A stretch of DNA of 64,000 bases from the NCBI GenBank assembly GCA_043757025.1, contig JAYVQG010000171.1, forward strand, positions 1 through 64,000, read 5' to 3'. This DNA is from Limnoglobus sp043757025 (GTDB lineage Bacteria; Planctomycetota; Planctomycetia; Gemmatales; Gemmataceae). The notes beneath the pieces were generated by a model. The model searched no databases and was not told the DNA's origin. It saw nothing but the letters and a program-made list of their open reading frames with translations. Below, in pieces: positions 31,606 through 40,709 of the stretch (positions within the stretch are counted from its first letter, which is position 1; each line of letters opens with the position of its first letter). Position numbers and translations under genes: made by a program.

Positions 31606-34600
31606 TTGTTTAGCACTTCGTCGAGGTTCAGCAGTTGGTTGCAGAGCATCGTGTAGGCGGCGAGGTCGGCGGGTGCGAGTTTCGCGTTGGGCTTGCTTTC
31701 GCCGTAGGCGATCAACTTCTTCGCTTCATCGGGTTTCGCTTGGAACTCGGTCCGCAGTTCCTTCAGCGACTCGGCGACGATGCCCATTTCGGCAGGCAAA
31801 AGCGAACGCGCCAACAGCCGTTTGGCGATGAAGTCCAGCCGCTTCTCGTCGGTATCGCCCGCAGCCAGCGCGCTCTCCGCAAGTACCCGTGCGGCTTCGA
31901 CGAACTGCACGTCGTTCAGCGTGAGGAGTGCCTGCAACGGCGTGTTCGTGCGTTCGCGTTTGACAGTACACGTCTCGCGGTTCGGCGCGTTGAGAATCTC
32001 CATCGAAGCCGGCGGTGCGGCGCGTTTCCAGAAGGTGTACATGCTGCGGCGATAGAGTTTTTCGCCGCTGTCGCGTTTGTAATCGCGGGTGTTGCTACCG
32101 ATCATCGCGACGGCTTCCCAGACGCCTTCGGGTTGGTACGGCTTGACGCTCGCGCCGCCGATCTTGCGGACGAGCAATCCACTCGCGGCGAGTGCGTAAT
32201 CGCGCACGGCTTCGGCATCGAGGCGGAAGCGCGGACCGCGACTGATCCACTTGTTGGCGGGATCCTTGTCGAGCTTTTCCTTCGTGGTGACAGCCGATTG
32301 TCGGTACGCCGCCGAGGTCACCAGCAGTTTGAAGAACCGCTTGATGTTCCAGTCCGACTGGAAATCGAGTGCGAGCCAATCGAGGAGTTCGGGGTGCGTC
32401 GGGGCATCGCCGGTGACGCCGAAATCGCCGGAGGTGCGGACGAGGCCGGTGCCGTAGAGTTCCTGCCAGAAGCGGTTGACGTTGACGCGGCTCGTCAGCG
32501 GGTGGTTAGGCAGTAACAGCCACTTCGCGAAGCCGAGGCGATTTTTCGGCAGTTCCGCGGGGAATGCGGGCAACGCGCTCGGTGTGGCGGGGGCGACTTT
32601 GTCTTTTCGCTTGTCGTAATCGCCGCGATTCAAAATGAACGCCTCGGCCATCATCGCCTTCTCGGCGGAGATGTGCGCGATCGTCCCCCGCGAGCGAATA
32701 TCGATTTCCTCTTGCTGCAATTTCGCCTCGTCGGCGTTCATCGCGAGGTACGCGACATCGCTACTGGCGACCCACCAATCGTACAACTCATCCGTTTCCT
32801 TCGGCGTGCGCTTCTCTTTCGCAAGGAGTTCCGTGGCGTAGCCGGTCTTGGCGATCCGTGCGATTTCCGGCCCCGTCAGCGTTTTGCCGTAGAGCCGGAG
32901 ATCTTCGAGTGCGACATTTTGTACCCGCGCACCATCGGTACGCTGACCGATGCGGAACGGTACCTTCGTCCGGATCGTGCTCTTGAGCGTGTTCGATTGC
33001 GTGTCGGACGGTTGCAGCACGCCGTTGTGGTAAATCTTTACGCCTTCGGGTGTCGCCGAGCCATCGTAGGCGACGAAAACGTGCGTCCACTCGTTCGGTT
33101 TCAACGGCGTACGGCTCACCACCTTCAGCGCATCGGCGGGGAAATTGTTGATCAGGTGCATCCCGATCTTGTCGGCTTCCATCCACAGATCCCAGCCGCG
33201 ATGCCCCTGTGCGGGGGTGTCCATTCGCGAGACGATCGCGCCCGTCGAACCGCGCTTGGTAATCTTCACCCAACCGCCGACGGTGAAGCCTTGCTTCGTG
33301 TCGAAGTCGCCGACCTCGGGCAGTTCGACGCTCGCGCCTTGTTTCACCTGGAACGCTTTCGCCGCATTCTTGCCCTTCGTCCAGTCGAAGCCATCGGGGA
33401 GCGTGACCGGCTTGTCTTTGCCGTTCACGGTGAGGTTGAGCGTCTTACCGGTGCCTTCGGTCAGCTTCGCGTGCAGTTGCAAATCTTCGGTCGGCACCAT
33501 CGCACCGACTGCGGCGGGCTTGACATTTTTGAGCCATGCGTCGAAGTCGCCGCGTGCCGATTTCTTCCGGTCGATCATCTTCGCGCGGACCGCAACGAGG
33601 TCTTTGCCGATCGCCGCGAAGCGCTTCTGATCGCCCGCGTTCGGCACCTGAATGATCGGCGGCGTGTCGGGGATGTTCCCGTCCATCGCGGCTTGCGTCG
33701 TGTTGTTGAAGAACGCGGACATACTGTAAAATTCGCGCTGCGAGATCGGGTCGAACTTGTGGTCGTGGCAGACGGCGCAACCGGCAGTCAGGCCCATCCA
33801 CACTTGGTTCGCCGTCTCGGTCCGGTCCCGCGTGTACAGCACGAGATATTCCTCGGAAATCGCGCCGCCTTCGTTCGTCGTGATGTTGCAACGGTTGAAC
33901 CCCGTCGCCACTTTCTGATCGATGGTCGCGTTCGGCAGCAAGTCGCCCGCCAATTGCTCGATCGTGAACTGATCGAATTTCATGTTGGAATTGAAGGCAT
34001 TAATCACCCAGTCGCGGTACGACCACATCTCGCGGGAGTTATCGAAGTGGATGCCGTGCGTGTCCGCATAGCGCGCCGCATCGAGCCAGTACCGCCCGCG
34101 GTGTTCGCCCCAATGCACGGAGGTCATGAGCTTATCGACGTAGCGTTCGTAGTAATCGGGGGCTTTATCGTTGACGAATTCCTCGACCGCGGCCGGGTCC
34201 GGTGGCAGGCCGATGAGATCGAGCGAAAGTCGCCGTGCGATGGTGCGGCGGTCGGCTTCGGGGGCGGGTTGCAGGCCGCGCTTCTCGAGTTCGGCCAGCA
34301 CGAAGTGATCGATCGGCGTGCGCGCCCAACCGGCGGTTTTCACAGCCGGCACCCCAGCTACCTTCGGCGCGATGAACGCCCAGTGCGGCTGGTACTCCGC
34401 GCCTTCGGCGACCCACTGCTTCAGCATCGCTTTCTGTTGCGGCTTGAGTTCCTTGTGCGAACTCGGCGGGGGCATCCGCTTCTTTTCGTCGTCGGGCAAA
34501 AACAGCCGTTCGACGAGCTTACTCTCGTCTGGCTTGCCCGGCACGATGGCCTCTTTGTCGATCGCCGCCGCGCGGTCGTCGAGCCGCAATTTCGCCTTCC

Positions 34601-34742
34601 GTGCGGCACTATCCGTCCCGTGGCACGCGAAGCAATTCTCGGCGAGAATCGGCCGAATGTCGCGGTTGAACTGAAGTTTGCCATCGGCGCGGATCGCCGA
34701 TCCGCCAGCGAGAATCGCGATCAGAGTGAGAACACGTGTCAT
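31602..34742 (-). CDS. Secreted cytochrome c-like protein with DUF1549, LamG and DUF1553 (PSD1) domains
   Basis: 1046 residues from ATG 34742. Signal peptide MTRVLTLIAILAGGSAIRAD, then a planctomycete cytochrome c domain with heme motif C37-F-A-C40-H41 and axial Met candidates (KKRMPPP). DUF1549 follows (WARTPIDHFVLAELEKRGL through RLSLDLIGLPPDP), including a second cysteine motif CAVCHDHKFDPIS. A LamG/concanavalin-like insert covers roughly residues 460-640 (FTVGGWVKITKRGSTGAIVS). DUF1553 fills the C-terminus (GFAKWLLLPNHPLTSRVNVN, RNETCTVKRERTNTPLQALL-like motifs). These large extracytoplasmic proteins are abundant in planctomycetes and are proposed to act in polysaccharide or redox processes, without proof. 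Its ATG overlaps the stop of the GntR gene (ATGA), and its own stop overlaps the next start. Confidence 0.9.
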   Translation of the reverse strand: MTRVLTLIAILAGGSAIRADGKLQFNRDIRPILAENCFACHGTDSAARKAKLRLDDRAAAIDKEAIVPGKPDESKLVERLFLPDDEKKRMPPPSSHKELKPQQKAMLKQWVAEGAEYQPHWAFIAPKVAGVPAVKTAGWARTPIDHFVLAELEKRGLQPAPEADRRTIARRLSLDLIGLPPDPAAVEEFVNDKAPDYYERYVDKLMTSVHWGEHRGRYWLDAARYADTHGIHFDNSREMWSYRDWVINAFNSNMKFDQFTIEQLAGDLLPNATIDQKVATGFNRCNITTNEGGAISEEYLVLYTRDRTETANQVWMGLTAGCAVCHDHKFDPISQREFYSMSAFFNNTTQAAMDGNIPDTPPIIQVPNAGDQKRFAAIGKDLVAVRAKMIDRKKSARGDFDAWLKNVKPAAVGAMVPTEDLQLHAKLTEGTGKTLNLTVNGKDKPVTLPDGFDWTKGKNAAKAFQVKQGASVELPEVGDFDTKQGFTVGGWVKITKRGSTGAIVSRMDTPAQGHRGWDLWMEADKIGMHLINNFPADALKVVSRTPLKPNEWTHVFVAYDGSATPEGVKIYHNGVLQPSDTQSNTLKSTIRTKVPFRIGQRTDGARVQNVALEDLRLYGKTLTGPEIARIAKTGYATELLAKEKRTPKETDELYDWWVASSDVAYLAMNADEAKLQQEEIDIRSRGTIAHISAEKAMMAEAFILNRGDYDKRKDKVAPATPSALPAFPAELPKNRLGFAKWLLLPNHPLTSRVNVNRFWQELYGTGLVRTSGDFGVTGDAPTHPELLDWLALDFQSDWNIKRFFKLLVTSAAYRQSAVTTKEKLDKDPANKWISRGPRFRLDAEAVRDYALAASGLLVRKIGGASVKPYQPEGVWEAVAMIGSNTRDYKRDSGEKLYRRSMYTFWKRAAPPASMEILNAPNRETCTVKRERTNTPLQALLTLNDVQFVEAARVLAESALAAGDTDEKRLDFIAKRLLARSLLPAEMGIVAESLKELRTEFQAKPDEAKKLIAYGESKPNAKLAPADLAAYTMLCNQLLNLDEVLNK

Positions 34743-35443
34743 CGGTGTCCCTTTTTTATCGGTGGAGAAGTTTCGATTGTCCGAGTGTGGTCGAAGGTTA
34801 CGCCAATCCAATAGCGTTCGCCAGATTGTATGTGCTGCGCCATCGCATCGGCGGCCCCGACCGCGTCATTCGCCTTGAGTGCGTCGAGTATCCGCATATG
34901 TTCGTCGGCTTCGATGGCGAGCCGCGAGTAATCGTTCTGAGTGGCGACTCGCTCCCACGAACCATCGCGGAACGCTCGGAACAACAGCTTCAGGCGGCCA
35001 ATTTCGCGTGCCAGCAGTTCGTTCCCACACGCCGCAGCGATCGCATCGTGCAAGCGACTATCGACGACCCGCGCGATCCGTACGAGTTCCGCGTCCGGCT
35101 CATCGCAACGGCTGCGAATCTGGCGAATCGCATCGCCAATCCCTTCCAGCGATTCCTGCGTCATTTTACCGCACGCCATCCGCACCGCTTCGCACTCGAG
35201 AATCCGCCGCACCTGGCAGACTTCGCGCACCTCGCGTTCGCCGACCCGCCGCACGATCGCGCCGCGGTTCGGCAACAGGTCGATCATGCCGATGGCGGCG
35301 AGCGCGATCAACGCTTCGCGGATGGGAGTCTGGCTGACGCCGTGGCGTTCGGCTAATTCTTGTGCGACGAGCCGTTGTCCTGCTGTCAGCGTGCCGTTGA
35401 AAATCTCCGCAAGAATCGTGGACGTCAGCGCCTCGCGGCGCAA
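34739..35443 (-). CDS. GntR family (FCD domain) transcriptional regulator
   Basis: 234 residues. The only start in the open stretch is TTG at 35443 (LRREALTSTILAEIFNG), which fits the usual N-terminus of the family. A winged helix occupies about residues 5-65, with the recognition region ELAERHGVSQTPIREALIAL. The FCD ligand domain follows with the three metal-binding His candidates in VVDSRLHDAIAAACGNELL, EADEHMRILDAL and AMAQHIQSGE. Such regulators respond to small acids or sugars, often repressing their own operon. Here the stop overlaps the start of the secreted PSD1 gene by 4 bp, so the two are co-translated; it likely controls that operon. Confidence 0.9.
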   Translation of the reverse strand: MRREALTSTILAEIFNGTLTAGQRLVAQELAERHGVSQTPIREALIALAAIGMIDLLPNRGAIVRRVGEREVREVCQVRRILECEAVRMACGKMTQESLEGIGDAIRQIRSRCDEPDAELVRIARVVDSRLHDAIAAACGNELLAREIGRLKLLFRAFRDGSWERVATQNDYSRLAIEADEHMRILDALKANDAVGAADAMAQHIQSGERYWIGVTFDHTRTIETSPPIKKGHR

Positions 35444-35862
35444 GCCGTGATCCCACTTCGCGGTTCGTCTCGGATCAGTATTTGTCGGAGTGTCGATCGC
35501 GGATCAACCGAGGAGTGTTTGGGTAGGTATTTGCATCTTATCTCCCCGCACAACGATAAGCGAACATTTTATAAGATCGGTGACGTGCCGTAACTGACTC
35601 GCCTACGAAATTCGACTTGCGATACGAAATTTATGGCTCATCCGGGAAGTGCGTACTTCTCGCTGGCTATAAAAGAGGAACATGCCGTTTCGTGAAGGGT
35701 AACGACACCATCTTCAGAAGCACGCTTTCCGCTCGGAGACACTCAGATGCCCGGTGAAAACGAGCTTGCGAATCAGTGCCGTTTCATCCATGTTCCCCTC
35801 AGACTCGCAACGACCACCACGTATGGTCACCTTTGTGGGGATACCCGGTTCAAACGAAAATC
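35444..35862. other. Upstream region of the GntR operon, no supported gene
   Basis: About 420 bp. A small rightward frame starting at 35747 (MPGENELANQ...) overlaps the metallophosphoesterase end and has poor composition. A dyad GACCA-CCACGTA-TGGTC lies at 35812-35828, which could be an operator, though its spacing is not the usual GntR type. Confidence 0.35.
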
Positions 35863-36708
35863 TCACACCACGCCGATGCCGCTAACGAGGTCGCGGTGCG
35901 TGAGTTCGCGGTTGGCGGGGGCGATCAGGTAGCCGCCGGGGGAGCCGGAGCAATCGAGCGTGACTTGCCGCGAATTCGGCACCGTGAAGCCCGTTTCGGC
36001 GGCGATGTGGCCCGTGACGAGCCAATCGGCATCGACCTTTCGCAAGAACAATTCGACGCTTTCCTCGGAGGTGTCGCGGCCCCAGAGCATCCCGTAAACG
36101 ATGCCGCCGGGCTGATATTCCTTGTCGTCGTAGATGTCTTGTTCGAGCTTGCGTACGTCGAACAACGGCAGGTTCCGACCGGGGATCAGCGTGTGACTGA
36201 AGAAGATGCGGTTCGCCGTGCGCAACCCCATCGGGCAGGCCTGGAACAGTTCGATGTACGCGCGATAAATGTCCGGCATCGCGGACCCGTACGCGGCGAT
36301 CACGCCTTTGCGGAACCGCTCGTTGAGGTCGTCGCTGCCCTTCAAAATCTTGCGGCCCGTCCACTGTGCCATCTCGTGATTGCCCGGCAAGTAATGCACG
36401 CGCCCCGGAAATTGGCACTTCACCGCCGCGAACAAATCGACGAGCTGATGCGATTTTTCGCTGCCATCGGGATACGGAAATGGCCCGTGGACGAGTTCCT
36501 GCAACACGAGGTGCCGTTGCGGATTCGCGGCCAAGTCGGCGAGTTTCCAGATGGCTTGAAAGTTCGGTACGTGGCCGTGAAGATCGCCGACGACAAAGAC
36601 ATCGCTGGCATCGATGAGGTGAACGAGGTGCCCGACGCGACCCGGCGTGGCGGCCACCGCGTCGATGGCCCGGCGAAGCGTGTTCAACATTCGGTCCGGT
36701 GGCGGCAT
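35863..36708 (-). CDS. Metallophosphoesterase (calcineurin-like)
   Basis: 281 residues from ATG 36708, seven or so bases after GAGGAG. The metal-binding motifs of the calcineurin fold appear in order: VVGDLHGHVPNF (GDLHGH at residues 41-46), LVHGPFPYPDGSEK in the place of the GDxVDRG block, YLPGNHEM (GNHE), then FFSHTLIPG and VTGHIAAETGF supplying the later His ligands. The pattern resembles the PPP-type Ser/Thr phosphatase branch, although the second motif is unusual. Substrate unknown. It diverges from the dehydrogenase at 36771 with only 62 bp between starts, so the promoters overlap. Confidence 0.85.
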   Translation of the reverse strand: MPPPDRMLNTLRRAIDAVAATPGRVGHLVHLIDASDVFVVGDLHGHVPNFQAIWKLADLAANPQRHLVLQELVHGPFPYPDGSEKSHQLVDLFAAVKCQFPGRVHYLPGNHEMAQWTGRKILKGSDDLNERFRKGVIAAYGSAMPDIYRAYIELFQACPMGLRTANRIFFSHTLIPGRNLPLFDVRKLEQDIYDDKEYQPGGIVYGMLWGRDTSEESVELFLRKVDADWLVTGHIAAETGFTVPNSRQVTLDCSGSPGGYLIAPANRELTHRDLVSGIGVV

Positions 36709-36770
36709 AAAAGCTCCTCGAAGTCGTATTGTAGTCACACGCGCATTTTTCACAATTACCGGGGGCATTC

Positions 36771-37805
36771 ATGGTTATCGCACGGCAAGCGGTCATTCTC
36801 GAACCGTACAAAGTCGGCGTCCGCGAGGTCGCACTCGCCGACCCGGCCGCGAATCAGATCCTGATCGCGGCCGAGTATTCGGGCGTCAGCGCGGGTACCG
36901 AACTCGCCGTGTACACCGGCTCGCACCAGTGGCTCAAAGATCCGAACCTGCCCGATTGGAAGTTCCCGTTTCGCTCGGGATACTCGGCGGCGGGGCGGGT
37001 GCTGAAGGTGGGTAAAGAGTTCCCCGGTGGCTTCGAGGAAGGCGATCGCGTCAGTTTCCCCGGCAACCATGCGTCGGCGGAACTGCTCACCGTGGGCCAC
37101 GAACGCTGCCGTGTCTGGAAGATGCCGGACACGCTGAGCTTCGAGAAAGCCGCCGTGGCGGTGATCGCGCGTTACGGCCTCGGTGCGTCGATCCGCGCAG
37201 GGCTGACACTCGGCCGCAGCGGGGCCGTGCTGGGCCTCGGCATCATCGGCCAGTTCGCACTCCGCTGCCAGATCGCCGCCGGAATGTCGCCCGTTGTCGG
37301 CATCGATGAAGTGAAAATGCGCCGCGAAGCGGCACTCGCCGCCGGTGCGGACTTCGTCATCGACCCGAAGGCGGGCGACGTGAAACAACAACTGCACGCA
37401 TTGCTCGGCACGAAGGGCGCGGAAGTCGTCGCCGACGCGACCGGCATACCCGCCGCGATCCCCACCGCCATGAGCCTCGCTTGCGATGCGGGCCAAGTCA
37501 TCGTCGTCGGCAGCCCGCGCGGCAAAGCCGCAGAAGTGAACTTCTACGACGACCTGCACCGCCGCTACATCGAAGTCAGCGGCGCGCACGGCAACATGCT
37601 CTTCGAACCCGCACACATCCGCTTAGCGGGCGCATGGGATATCAACAAAGCGCAAATGTGGTTGTTGCGAACGATCGCTAACGGTCGCCTGAGCTTAAAC
37701 AAACTCGTCACGCATACCATCGCACCCGAAGGCCTCGGCGAAGCGTACGAAGGCTTGTTGAAGAACAAGGACGAGTATCTGGGTGTCAACGTGAAGTGGG
37801 TGTGA
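36771..37805 (+). CDS. Medium-chain zinc-type alcohol dehydrogenase-like oxidoreductase
   Basis: 344 residues. The N-terminal GroES-like half contains AEYSGVSAGTELAVYTG and FRSGYSAAGRVLKVG; the Rossmann half carries GAVLGLGIIGQFALRCQIAA (GLGIIG motif) and a nucleotide-binding acidic residue in VVGIDEVKMRR. The layout with S-G-x-S-x-G-T-E at the start of the first domain is that of the branch containing bacteriochlorophyllide dehydrogenase BchC and related sugar dehydrogenases. Structural-zinc cysteines are not evident. Substrate unknown; probably NAD(P)-dependent. Divergent from the metallophosphoesterase. Confidence 0.85.
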   Translation: MVIARQAVILEPYKVGVREVALADPAANQILIAAEYSGVSAGTELAVYTGSHQWLKDPNLPDWKFPFRSGYSAAGRVLKVGKEFPGGFEEGDRVSFPGNHASAELLTVGHERCRVWKMPDTLSFEKAAVAVIARYGLGASIRAGLTLGRSGAVLGLGIIGQFALRCQIAAGMSPVVGIDEVKMRREAALAAGADFVIDPKAGDVKQQLHALLGTKGAEVVADATGIPAAIPTAMSLACDAGQVIVVGSPRGKAAEVNFYDDLHRRYIEVSGAHGNMLFEPAHIRLAGAWDINKAQMWLLRTIANGRLSLNKLVTHTIAPEGLGEAYEGLLKNKDEYLGVNVKWV

Positions 37806-37898
37806 GCGGCTTCAAAATGCGAGAATCGCAATTTCCGTGGTGCGTTTGACACGCCGATTCCGCATGATCTCGTATCGCCCCACTACGAGGATTACCCG

Positions 37899-40562
37899 AT
37901 GTCCGACGAAACGCTCTTCTCCGACGCACTGGCCATTGCCGATCCGGTCGCACGGGCGGCGTTCCTCGATCGTGCCTGCCCGGACCCTGCGCAACGTCAA
38001 CGGGTAGCGGAATTGCTTGCCGCCGTTGGCAATTCTCACGCGCTGGACCGGCCCCCGGTCGATCTCGCGCGCACGGGTGCGTACGAACCGGTGACCGTCA
38101 AAGATTCTGCGTCTGCAGGGGATCGGATTGGGCCGTACAAGTTGCTCGAAAAGATCGGTGAAGGCGGCATGGGCGAAGTCTGGGTGGCCGACCAACTCGA
38201 ACCGATCAAACGTCGCGTGGCGATCAAACTCATCAAGTCTGGTATGGATTCGCGAAGCGTCCTCGGCCGATTCGAAGCGGAACGGCAAGCGCTGGCTGTG
38301 ATGGATCACCCGAATATTTCCAAAGTGCTGGACGCAGGCACCACGGCCGATGGCCGCCCGTATTTCGTTATGGAACTGGTGAAGGGCACGCCGATTACGG
38401 AGTTCGCCGACGCCCGCAAGCTGACGCCAAAGCAACGGCTCGAATTGTTCATTCCCGTGTGCCACGCGATTCAACACGCCCACATGAAGGGGATCATCCA
38501 TCGCGACATCAAGCCGTCGAACGTCCTGGTGGCACTGCACGATGAACTGCCAGTTCCGAAGGTCATCGACTTCGGCGTGGCGAAGGCGATCGGCCAGCAA
38601 CTCAGCGACAAGACCATCTACACCGGCTTCGGCGCGCTCGTCGGCACGCCGGCGTACATGGCACCAGAGCAAGCCACATTCAACCAACTCGATGTTGATA
38701 CGCGGGCCGATGTGTACGCGCTCGGCGTGCTGCTGTACGAACTACTTGCGGGCAGCCCGCCGATCGAGAAGGAGCGGATGAAGAAGGCCGCGCTCGACGA
38801 AGTGCTGCGGATTGTCCGCGACGAAGAACCGCCTCGCCCGAGCCAACGGCTGAGCACCTCGCAGGCGAAAGCGAGCATCGCCGCAACCCGCGGGAGCGAA
38901 CCGGCGAAACTCTCCGCCCTCATGAAAGGCGAGATCGACTGGATCGTGATGAAGGCGCTGGAGAAGGACCGCACCCGCCGCTACGACACCGCCAACGGCC
39001 TGGCGAAGGACATCCAGCGCTACCTGAGCGGCGACTCGGTGGAAGCGTGCCCGCCGACACTGGGCTACCGCCTGCGGAAGGCATACCGGAAGAACCGGGT
39101 GTCGATCGTCACGTCTGGTGCGTTTGTATTCGTGCTCTTCGCCGCTACGTTGGTCAGCTTGATCCACGCAACCCGGGCGACGCTCGCCGAGCGGGATGCG
39201 ATTCATCACGGGTTGCGTGCAGAAGAAGAAAGGCAGAAGGCCGAAGTTGAGGTACGGAAGGCTCGTAAACAGACCGAGATCGCCGAGGCTGTGAAAGAAT
39301 TTCTGGAACGCGACTTGATCGCCCAAGCCAATCCGTTGGATGGCGGTCCCGGTGACATCAGGCCCGACCCCGACTTGAAATTGAAAACGGCCCTCGATCG
39401 GGCTGTCCCGCACATCGCGAAGCGATTCGAGGGGAAACCACTCATCGAGGCCTCGATCCGCCGCGCCATCGGCAATGCCTATTTGGGCCGTGGACTCCTT
39501 TCGGAAGCGCAGACTCAGTTTGAAAAAGCCTGCGAACTGTACCGAGCCGAACTGACGCACGTGGAACGAGATGATGTCGAGACCCTCGTTCGCGACCCGT
39601 ATGTCGAGGCGATGATTGAATTGATCAACCTCTACTCCAGTCAAGGACAAAAGCAGAAAGCCCTGGCCACGATTCCTGTGTTGGAAGAGCAGGTTCGTCG
39701 ATCGTTCGGCGACGACCCCGAAGGAAAGACGGTTTTGGAAATGATGGCCGGACTTCGCGACGTTTTAGAGGGAAAAGAACCGACCAAAGCACTTCAGATG
39801 AATCGGGAGATCCTACGAAAACTATTCGCCGAAACATCGTCGGATCGACCAGCCGGTAGCCGGACACCGGAGCAGAAGTCCCAAGACAAAGTGGTGCGGG
39901 CAGCGGAGGAAGGCGTCATGGACGCTCTCCAGCAAATGGAGAACTTCACTGCAGCCATCAAGTTGATGAGCCAAGGCAAATACGCGGATGCCGAACACGT
40001 TCTGAAGCAAATGATCGAGCCGCGACGTGCGAAAGGCGAGGCGGAGGTGCTGGTTATGATCCCCATGTTGGCCGAAGTCCAACGGCTTCAAGGCAAGTTC
40101 GCGGAGGCGAGGGCGAATTACGAATCGGCTCGCGACGGTATCCGGAAGGCTCTCGGCGAAGATCACCCGAGCTTGGGTGCCTGCCATTACGGACTGGCTC
40201 AGGCCCTGCTATCGGAAATGAAGTATCCCCAGGCCGAAACCGAAGTTCGTGCCGCGCTCGCCTTTTACGAAAAGCGCATGCCCGACGATCTGATCCGTTT
40301 TGAAGTGATGGGAATGTTGGGTGCCGCATTGGTGGGCCAAAAGAAGTATGCCGACGCCGAACCACTGCTGCTGAAAGGTTACCAAGGGTTGAAAGACCGT
40401 GAGAAGACGATCCCGGAACTGGGCAAAATCCGCATCCCCGATGCGCTCGACCGGCTCATCGATCTCTCCGTTGCCACCAACAAGCTCGACGACGTCAAGA
40501 AGTGGCGGGCCGAACGGGCGAAGTACCCGCAGGTAGCCCCGCTGCCGGAGCCGAAGAAGTGA
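37899..40562 (+). CDS. Transmembrane Ser/Thr protein kinase with TPR-like sensor part
   Basis: 887 residues. A short N-terminal helical piece (residues 1-60) is of the kind seen in kinases paired with ECF sigma factors. The kinase domain runs about 76-380: glycine loop GEGGMGEV (87-94), K110 in AIK, HRD 201-203 in IIHRDIKPSN, DFG 224-226, APE 255-257. All catalytic residues are present. A transmembrane helix (about 401-424) follows, then an outer part with coiled coil and helical tetratricopeptide-like repeats (IGNAYLGRGLLSEAQTQFEK and YPQAETEVRAALAFYEKR). Its TGA is embedded in GTGA, the start of a sigma-factor fragment, indicating that kinase and sigma factor were once co-translated. Confidence 0.95.
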   Translation: MSDETLFSDALAIADPVARAAFLDRACPDPAQRQRVAELLAAVGNSHALDRPPVDLARTGAYEPVTVKDSASAGDRIGPYKLLEKIGEGGMGEVWVADQLEPIKRRVAIKLIKSGMDSRSVLGRFEAERQALAVMDHPNISKVLDAGTTADGRPYFVMELVKGTPITEFADARKLTPKQRLELFIPVCHAIQHAHMKGIIHRDIKPSNVLVALHDELPVPKVIDFGVAKAIGQQLSDKTIYTGFGALVGTPAYMAPEQATFNQLDVDTRADVYALGVLLYELLAGSPPIEKERMKKAALDEVLRIVRDEEPPRPSQRLSTSQAKASIAATRGSEPAKLSALMKGEIDWIVMKALEKDRTRRYDTANGLAKDIQRYLSGDSVEACPPTLGYRLRKAYRKNRVSIVTSGAFVFVLFAATLVSLIHATRATLAERDAIHHGLRAEEERQKAEVEVRKARKQTEIAEAVKEFLERDLIAQANPLDGGPGDIRPDPDLKLKTALDRAVPHIAKRFEGKPLIEASIRRAIGNAYLGRGLLSEAQTQFEKACELYRAELTHVERDDVETLVRDPYVEAMIELINLYSSQGQKQKALATIPVLEEQVRRSFGDDPEGKTVLEMMAGLRDVLEGKEPTKALQMNREILRKLFAETSSDRPAGSRTPEQKSQDKVVRAAEEGVMDALQQMENFTAAIKLMSQGKYADAEHVLKQMIEPRRAKGEAEVLVMIPMLAEVQRLQGKFAEARANYESARDGIRKALGEDHPSLGACHYGLAQALLSEMKYPQAETEVRAALAFYEKRMPDDLIRFEVMGMLGAALVGQKKYADAEPLLLKGYQGLKDREKTIPELGKIRIPDALDRLIDLSVATNKLDDVKKWRAERAKYPQVAPLPEPKK

Positions 40563-40672
40563 CCCCTGTTACGCAACTCCTGCAAGCGGCGAACCGCGGC
40601 GACCGGCTGGCGGTCGCGGAGTTGTTGCCAATCGTGTATGCGGAGCTGCGCCTACTCGCGGCGGCGGAAGTG
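40559..40672 (+). repeat. Direct repeat, left copy, around the DUF4058 gene
   Basis: About 114 bp starting GTGACCCCTGTTACGCAACT, repeated at 41444-41557 (GTGACCCCCGTTACGCATCT). Both copies begin exactly at a GTGA overlap with the gene before. Confidence 0.8.
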
Positions 40673-40675
40673 ATA
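40559..40675 (+). pseudogene. Truncated ECF sigma factor (N-terminal 38 codons)
   Basis: Begins at GTG 40559 overlapping the kinase stop. The product VTPVTQLLQAANRGDRLAVA... ends with LRLLAAAE, matching almost residue for residue the N-terminus of the complete sigma factor at 41444 (VTPVTHLLQAANRGDRLAAA...). After about 115 bp the match stops and the frame continues as unrelated sequence into the DUF4058 gene. The DNA copies agree at close to nine positions in ten, with several silent differences. A broken gene or a duplication scar. Confidence 0.8.
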
Positions 40676-40709
40676 GGGGTTCGATACAATGGAACTCAAG
40701 GAGGATCTC

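Noticed and set aside
32673..34814. A 713-codon rightward open frame opposite the PSD1 gene
   Set aside because: It is the antisense of a well-supported gene, rich in Arg/His/Val as expected for a GC-rich shadow frame, with no domain or ribosome site.
35747..35932. 61-codon frame MPGENELANQ...
   Set aside because: Overlaps the end of the metallophosphoesterase on the other strand and has no family-like features.
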